Source: Eriocheir sinensis
Taxonomy: Eukaryota > Arthropoda > Malacostraca > Decapoda > Varunidae
NCBI RefSeq assembly: GCF_024679095.1
Contig: NC_066516.1
Span: forward strand, 7,224,091 to 7,288,090
Length of the DNA: 64,000 nucleotides
Direction of reading: 5' to 3'
Shown here piece by piece: positions 55,511-64,000 of this stretch. The position numbers and the translations under genes were made by a program. Position 1 is the first letter of the stretch. Every line of letters starts with the position of its first letter. The notes under the pieces are model-generated. The model ran no database searches. It saw only the letters and a program-made list of their open reading frames with translations, and was not told where the DNA came from.

Positions 55511-55767
55511 GACACACACCTGGCAGTACCCAGAGATCGACGATAATGAGCATGCACTTGCTCGTGTCGGGAGGGTACCTGCTGGTGTGAGCGAGTTCAA
55601 CTCATGATCAGGCCTGGTGAATTACAGTTTTTCACACACACAAAACCAAAGAAGGGAATGTTTGATAGAGTATACCCAGGCCGTCTTTGCCTAAGGTGTT
55701 AAGAGAAAATGGCTTTCGGTGGCAAACTAATATATTGTTTCCAAATCAAAACAGGAAAGTGAGATAA

Positions 55768-56038
55768 GATACGGTAAAGTTAGGGGCATACGCTATAGCT
55801 GCGCGTGGCCTCGGTGCTCATCTCTGTGGTGTTGGTTCTTGAGCCTGTGGTGGGAAGAACCCATTACCCCGGAACACAGGGCCAGTGTGACATCCGGGTT
55901 ACCACAGTTTACCTTCCGCAGGTTTCCCCAGGTAGGCTACCCATTTATCGACCAGCCCGAAAAGGAGGATGAACAGCTGGATTCGAACTCGGACCCACGG
56001 ATTCGTAGCTAGGCACGCTAACCACTGCAACACGGAGG
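55768..56038 (-). mobile_element. tRNA-derived SINE, family 2, better preserved
   Basis: On the minus strand the head reads CCGTGTTGCAGTGGTTAGCG with B box GAGTTCGAATCCAGC. The body ends with the family tail CACGCGCAGCTATAGCG (complement of 55790-55810). Two isolated tails follow at 56292 and 56425. Confidence 0.75.
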
Positions 56039-56291
56039 CGAAGAGGAGGAAGATAGCAGAAGGGTAAAAAAAGGGAAGGAGAAAGTTGAGAAGAGGGTAA
56101 ATAAATGGTATGTAGGAAGAAGAGACCACGGCGTTGTACCTCTCTGATATTTATAGATAAGAAATTCTTCAGAAAGATATAAAGGGACTTGGGATGGATA
56201 TATATAGTATGTAGTAAGTTGGACGTAGCTGTTTATCAGATTTACTATTCATAATATCAGCAACTTTGTCACATGTCACACAGAACCTTAG

Positions 56292-56490
56292 CAAGTTGGG
56301 GGCTTATAGTATAGCTGCGCGTGGCGTCGGAGCTCATCTCTGTCGCATTATAACCGGGAAAAGAAAAACGGGAGAATAGTCATTGGAAGACGTGGCAAGA
56401 AGTTTTCATCGCTTGACCAAAAATATTAATGACTATAGCTGCGCGTGCCCTTAGTGCTCATATCCGTCGCATTATAACAAGGAAAGAAAG
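56292..56490 (-). mobile_element. Two detached tails of SINE family 2
   Basis: TATAGCTGCGCGTGGCGTCG (about 56308) and TATAGCTGCGCGTGCCCTTA (about 56434), each followed by CTCAT(C/A)TC(T/C)GTCGCATTATAAC, repeat the 3' segment of the SINEs at 53118 and 55768. These look like 5'-truncated copies or a tail duplication. Confidence 0.6.
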
Positions 56491-58296
<1,806 letters not shown>

Positions 58297-58368
58297 GCCC
58301 CTGTGGCCTAATGGATAAGGCATTGGCCTCCTAAGCCAGGGATTGGGGGTTCGAGTCCCCCCAGGGGT
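58297..58368 (+). tRNA. tRNA-Arg (anticodon CCT)
   Basis: This 72-nt cloverleaf has acceptor GCCCCTG paired with CAGGGGT (one G-U), D stem GCCT/AGGC, anticodon stem TTGGC/GCCAG with loop CTCCTAA (anticodon CCT, reads AGG) and T stem GGGGG/CCCCC with loop TTCGAGT. A T5 run at 58371-58375 serves as pol III terminator. No intron. It reads as a functional gene. Confidence 0.93.
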
Positions 58369-58370
58369 TA

Positions 58371-58375
58371 TTTTT
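58371..58375 (+). terminator. Pol III terminator of tRNA-Arg(CCT)
   Basis: Five T residues two bases after the tRNA 3' end. Confidence 0.75.
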
Positions 58376-58376
58376 A

Positions 58377-58641
58377 CAGTTTTAATTGTTAAGTTATATT
58401 ATTACAGAGTTTATTATCTTTCATCCCCTTTTCGTTTGTGGCCTTCAAATACGGGCGTTGGTGGGTGGGTTGGGGTGGAGGTGGAAGACTGAACACACAC
58501 ACACACACACACTTTCACTTACTCACTCACTCACTTATTCATACACACACACACACACACACCAGCTCTCTTTATAGTACCTAAAAAGCCAAGGCGCAGC
58601 GTAATGGTACTGGCGTATGGCAAAGGCTCGTGAGATAGATA

Positions 58642-58686
<45 letters not shown>

Positions 58687-58827
58687 GAGATACTGTTATC
58701 ATTATTATTTTCTTTTTCATAGTATTAGTACATGTAATGACAGTAGTAGGAATAATAGTAATAGTAGTAGTAGCAGCAGCAGCTATTACATAACACACAC
58801 TCCACGTTCGTAGAATAGCAGTAGAGA

Positions 58828-58870
<43 letters not shown>

Positions 58871-59323
58871 TGCTTGCCTACCTACACGTGCGTGCGTCTC
58901 CCCGGGCAGCCTGAGAGAAGGGCGTGGTGGGGAGGGAGGTCCGTGCCATATTTGCCGAGCTTCGCTCCGCTCAAGCATAAAAATGGCGGCCCCGTGCGGT
59001 CGTGCCTGCGATGCGATACATACATGGGCATCCTTCGTGTGGGAGGCGTCGTTGTCCTGCCAAGGAGATCGGCGTCGGGGCCTGGGCGGCGTGGCTGGAC
59101 ATGCACGGGGGGCAGGGAGGGGGAGGGGGTGGCACACCTGCACGAAGCCGCCCGCCTGTCCACGCTCCGTCACCGAGCATCCCCGCCGCTGTCACCTGGC
59201 CGTGTGTGCCGACGCGTGAGTCCCGGCTGACGGCGGAGTGCGCGGCGTGGGCGGCTCAAGGGGATGCAGAGGAGAGGGATACCAAGCGTCCACTGCCAAG
59301 GAATTACGAGCCATAAAACTAAC
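58377..59323. other. Between tRNA-Arg and tRNA-Pro genes
   Basis: (CA)n, (TTA)n and (GT)n arrays up to 58868, then a 400-bp CpG-rich stretch (58870-59280) with open frames in several phases. It could be a CpG-rich promoter, but no product is recognisable. Confidence 0.5.
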
Positions 59324-59327
59324 AAAA
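59324..59327 (-). terminator. Short pol III terminator of tRNA-Pro(CGG)
   Basis: Four T residues on the sense strand, one base past the discriminator, with a second T4 at 59318-59315. Confidence 0.6.
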
Positions 59328-59328
59328 C

Positions 59329-59400
59329 GGGCCTGTCCGGGAATTGAACCCGGGACCTCTCGCACCCGAAGCGAGAATCATACCTCTAGACCAACAGGCC
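59329..59400 (-). tRNA. tRNA-Pro (anticodon CGG)
   Basis: A 72-nt cloverleaf with perfect acceptor GGCCTGT/ACAGGCC, anticodon stem CTCGC/GCGAG and loop TTCGGGT, which puts CGG at 34-36. The T arm is CCGGG/CCCGG. It differs from the neighbouring tRNA-Pro gene at three positions including base 34. T4 follows at 59324-59327. Confidence 0.93.
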
Positions 59401-59475
59401 TGTTGGGGATATAGGAGTGACAGTGCAACATACGCGTGAGGATGTTGCTGGAGCGTTGAGATGTAGCGAGCGTTG

Positions 59476-59483
59476 AAAAAAAA
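59476..59483 (-). terminator. Pol III terminator of tRNA-Pro(AGG)
   Basis: Eight T residues on the transcribed sense strand, starting 13 nt after the tRNA 3' end. Confidence 0.8.
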
Positions 59484-59495
59484 CACCGCACTCTT

Positions 59496-59567
59496 GGGCC
59501 TGTCCGGGATTTGAACCCGGGACCTCTCGCACCCTAAGCGAGAATCATACCCCTAGACCAACAGGCC
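59496..59567 (-). tRNA. tRNA-Pro (anticodon AGG)
   Basis: A 72-nt cloverleaf with acceptor GGCCTGT/ACAGGCC, anticodon stem CTCGC/GCGAG and loop TTAGGGT (anticodon AGG, read as IGG after deamination). The B box GGTTCAAATCC is canonical. A T8 run on the minus strand at 59483-59476 terminates it. It is the likely sister copy of the CGG gene 95 bp downstream. Confidence 0.94.
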
Positions 59568-60157
59568 GGCGTATGTAAAGCATGTAAAGAGAAAGGAAAT
59601 GCCTCCTCCTCCTCATCTTCGCCTGTTATCACCCATTGTATACTCCTCCCGGCGCCTCCCGTCCTTCAGATGAGTTATTCCTCCCGCCAGTGTTTACTTC
59701 CCGTGACGTCAGGAGTCCCCGTGCCTGGGAAAGAAGACGAGACGAGTACCGCCGCTCAACGAAGCCTTTGTTCACCTGCCGGATCCGCCATGCACCTGCC
59801 CTCACGTCACGGGATAACAGAATCATTAATAATCCAAATAACCTAATCATTATAACAAAATTTTCCCGCATAAACTGATGATTCGCCTTCCAGATCAGTT
59901 TAGTTCGTGTATGTTTAATGGTGCAACTTTACGTATGCCGCGTGCAATACTGTGTTTTCCAGAGCACTGGGCCGCAGGACACCACTCTGGGGGACGCTGC
60001 CTGGCATAAATAAGTCAATATATACCACATGGATAGTGTTATGCGCCCCATGGTTTGTGCTGTCACGAGGCCGCCGATAAAGTTGTGAGGCTAATCTGTT
60101 AACTCGGACTGGCTGGCATTAAAAGTTTCGTATTTGAAAAGCACTTATGGAAAACAC

Positions 60158-60161
<4 letters not shown>
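59568..60161. other. Unique sequence after the tRNA cluster
   Basis: No gene or repeat recognised. Confidence 0.5.
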
Positions 60162-61149
<988 letters not shown>

Positions 61150-61152
<3 letters not shown>

Positions 61153-64000
61153 AATGTAAACCTTAATGAGATAAAACCATTGCTCATCTTTCCTTTGTGT
61201 ACCATTACCTCCACTCCTTCATGCCTTCCTCCCACACACACATCCTTTACCTTCCTTACCTTCTCCTCCCTACCTAGAACCATTATCCGAATCTCCTACC
61301 TACCCCTACTCCTACCTCCCCTCCTCTCCCATCCAGCCTTTCCTCACACTAGCCTCATCTGCCCTCCCTTCCCATATCCTCTTCTACACCACCCAAGCCT
61401 ACTACTACTACCCCCCCCCCCCTTTCCCCCACTTCCCCGCCACCTATCATAACTCATCTATCATCCCTGCCTCCATCTCCCCGTCCCACCCTCCGCTACA
61501 CGCCTCCTCCCACCTCACCTGTGTGGTTTGGACACCTGAGCCTTCATAATCAAGCCGCCCGCCGCCGCCTCGGCCCTCGCCCACCCCTCTGGACAGTTTT
61601 GGGTCTTGGTGGGAGGGTCGGGGGGTTGTAAGGGTGTTTGGGTGATGGGGATGTGGGTGTTAGGGAGAGGATTGTTGTTTTAAGGAGGGGCGATGGTACA
61701 GGAAGGATATACCACAACTGCCATCACCCACTACCACTATCATCTCTACCACAGCTACCCCGTTCAATACTATCACCACCATAGCTACACCATCATCGTC
61801 ATTTAGCTACCATCACTACTACCATTACTACCATAGCTACCACCACCATCACTACAGCTACCATCACCACTATATAGCTACCATCATAATCAGTTTTAAT
61901 TTCCACTTTTTATTTCTTCCGTTTCCTCTTCATTTCTCCTCCATTTCCTCTTCCTCTTCCTTTTCCTCTTTCTCTTCTTCCCTTTCTCCTTCCTTCACCA
62001 CCACCACCACCACCTCCACTAACCGTAGCAAAAACTTTATCAGCAGCAAAAACAGGACCCATCCATTTTTTTTTTTTATGATACATTTGATATTATGTTC
62101 CGTTAGTTCACCTCTCCCTCCTTCCTTTTGCTCTTTTCTCCTTAACTTCTTTCTCTTTTCCTTGCTTTTCTTCCCTTCTTCTCTTTCTTCTTTTGTTCTC
62201 TGTTTCATTCCCTCTGTTCTTTGTCATTTCTGTCATTCTCTTTCTTTCTAACCTTTTTCTTTCGCTTCTCGTCCTTTTCCTCCCTCCTTCCTCCTTTCCT
62301 CCCTTTGCTTCTCTTAGTTTTACCCCTTTCTTTCCTTCTTTTCTTTCTTCTTTTGTTCTCTCTTTCATTCCCTCTGTTCCTTTTCATTTCTTTCATTCAT
62401 TTCTCTTTCTTTCTAACATTTTCTTTCTTTTCTTCATTCGTATCTTCTCTTTCCCTCCCCTTTATTTACTTTATCTCCTCTTATCTCCTCTTACCTCCTC
62501 CACTTCTCCTTCTTTCCCTCCCTCCCTCCTTCTCCTGTCTTTCATCCCTCTCCTCCTCCACTTAACTCATCTCAATATCCACTTTCCTCCTCGCTTTCAC
62601 TTATACCTCCTTCACTTTCTCCTCCCATCTTTCATCACCACCTGCACCTTTTTTTTTCTTCCCCTTTCCTCGTTCACACTTCACCGTAAATTAGTTTGTG
62701 GGTTATCTTGTTTATTTGTTATCTGTATATTATCTTTTGTTATCTATTTCTTATCTACTATTTTATTTGTCTTGGTTTTAGCGTACGAGTGATTTTTTTT
62801 TCTTTCTACATTGTATTTTCTTTCTTTTTTTAGTGTATGTGATTTCTACGGCTATTAGTGATTATCTTCCTCCTCCTCCTCCTCCTCCTCTTCTGTTTAC
62901 CCTCTTCCTCTACCATCATCGTCTCGTATTCCATTCAATCTGTGGCTCTTCCTCCCCCTCCCCCTCCCCCCCCCCTTTTTCCCTCTGACCCTTGCCACCT
63001 CCCTCACTCTGCCTCCTCCTCCTCCTCCTCCTCCTTCTCTCCACCTGGCGCAGGGGAGCAGGGTATCACGTGACTGTGTGCCTAGGAACAGTACTCCCCC
63101 GTGTTGGTAGTTCTACTTACCCTCCTCTTCCTCCTCTTCCTCCTTCCCCAGCCTTGCCTCCTCCTCCTCCTACTCGTTCTCCTCCTCATCATCATCTCCC
63201 CTTTCGTTTGCCACGTCCCCTTCCTCTTCTCCATTCCCTCCTCTTCTTCTTCCCCTTTTCTCCTTCCCCTTCTCTTCTCCTTCCCCTCCTCTCCTCCTTC
63301 CCCTCCTTCTCCCTCCCCTCTTCTTCTCCTTTCCCTTCTCTTTTCCTTCCCCTCCTCTTCTCCTTTTCCCCCTCTTTTTCTTGCCCTCTTCTTCTCTTTT
63401 CTTTCCCCTCTCCTTCTTCACCCCCTCCTGTTTTTCTCCTCCTCCTCTTCCCTTTCCCTTCCTCTTTCTCTCCTTTCCCTCCTCCTCTTTCTCCAGCCTT
63501 GCCTCCTCCTCCTCCTTTTCCTCCTCTACCGGTGCCTCGCTGTCCTCCTCACCTGCTCCTCCACTTTCCCTTACGGTTACCTGCTTAGGCCTACACATAT
63601 TTTAAAATTGAAATACATCTCATATTTATTCCCCGGATTGAAGAAACTGACCTAAGGGGGGAAAAAGGAAAGAAAATACGCCCTCTTGTTTTCTTTGTTT
63701 TCTTTCCCAACCAGAGGATAAATTTGGTCGGTGGGTATAGACGCTTCCGCCTCCCGTGTCAACTATTTCCAAAGGCCGAAAAGGAGACTAATCGAGGCTT
63801 CATGAGTGTCTCTTTCACGCTCATGGTACAGTAGGCGGGTCAAACCACCACCAGGGTCATTAAACTACCCCTTGAAAATGCCCCAAACGAAAGCCTTGTC
63901 TAAAATGAAGGAGAAGAGGAGGGGAAGGAGAAGGAGGGGAAGGAGAAGAGGAGGGGAAGGAAAAGAGGAAGGGAAGGAGAAGAGAAGGGAAGGAGAAGCA
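61150..64000. repeat. Pyrimidine-rich tract and terminal purine-rich block
   Basis: Mostly C/T on the plus strand, especially 61900-62650 and 63110-63560 (CTCCT, CCTTC, TTCTT mixtures), with (CCT)n at 62864-62890 and 63014-63034. The last 100 bp turns to AAGGAGA/GGGGAAGG purine repeats. Long open frames here reflect composition only. Confidence 0.85.

Noticed and set aside
58870..59280. CpG-rich frames near the tRNA genes as a protein gene
   Set aside because: Open in several phases at once, no domain, no splice partner; kept only as a CpG-rich stretch.
61930..63598. Several long frames rich in Leu/Ser/Phe/Pro or Lys/Glu
   Set aside because: Stop-poor because of pyrimidine-rich composition.

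Overview
The window looks like animal nuclear DNA from an arthropod, most likely a decapod crustacean (crab or shrimp). The reasons are spliced genes with GT-AG introns, an extreme load of (GA)n, (GT)n, (TA)n and trinucleotide microsatellites, tRNA-derived SINEs, short TTAGG-type telomere-like blocks, and arthropod-like protein families. The species cannot be fixed from the sequence. Most long open frames are microsatellite artefacts (poly-SL, poly-RE, poly-N, poly-Y) and are not genes.

Region 1 (about 2.8-28.3 kb, + strand) holds one gene that I could assemble from start to stop. It encodes a polypeptide N-acetylgalactosaminyltransferase (GALNT1/GALNT13-like), which starts mucin-type O-glycosylation in the Golgi. 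Eleven coding positions join in frame to 608 residues: cytoplasmic tail, membrane anchor, stem, GT-A catalytic domain with the DXH metal motif, WGGEN motif, and a C-terminal ricin-type lectin domain. The seventh position exists twice (22954-23134 and 24318-24498). The copies have equal length (181 nt), identical phases and homologous but different proteins. Using both would shift the frame, so they look like mutually exclusive exons that swap the catalytic His segment and the mobile active-site loop. This is the most interesting signal in the window.

Region 2 (28.3-42.9 kb) is AT-rich flank followed by a mobile-element graveyard. It holds a LINE RNase H relic, a frameshifted MULE-type transposase, a 2.35-kb composite of inverted and direct repeats with TAGCTGGGC ends, a nested TA-flanked MITE, a hAT-type MITE with a perfect 8-bp target duplication, and an 864-bp element with terminal inverted repeats.

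Region 3 (43.7-47.5 kb, - strand) is a nine-exon secreted clip-domain serine protease of 416 residues. The catalytic triad and trypsin-type Asp189 are intact, but the usual Arg-IVGG activation site reads Ala-VAAG. A damaged second copy of its signal-peptide exon lies in intron 1.

Region 4 (47.5-58.2 kb) contains SINEs, two decayed LINE reverse-transcriptase relics (one with a SINE between its parts), a CR1-like 3' end, and small hairpin and tandem-repeat structures. Region 5 (58.3-59.6 kb) is a small tRNA cluster: Arg-CCT on +, Pro-CGG and Pro-AGG on -. The last 4.4 kb is low-complexity sequence dominated by a 1.7-kb pyrimidine-rich tract.

The GALNT and the protease are unrelated neighbours. 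The only shared theme is that both have microsatellites pressed against splice sites.
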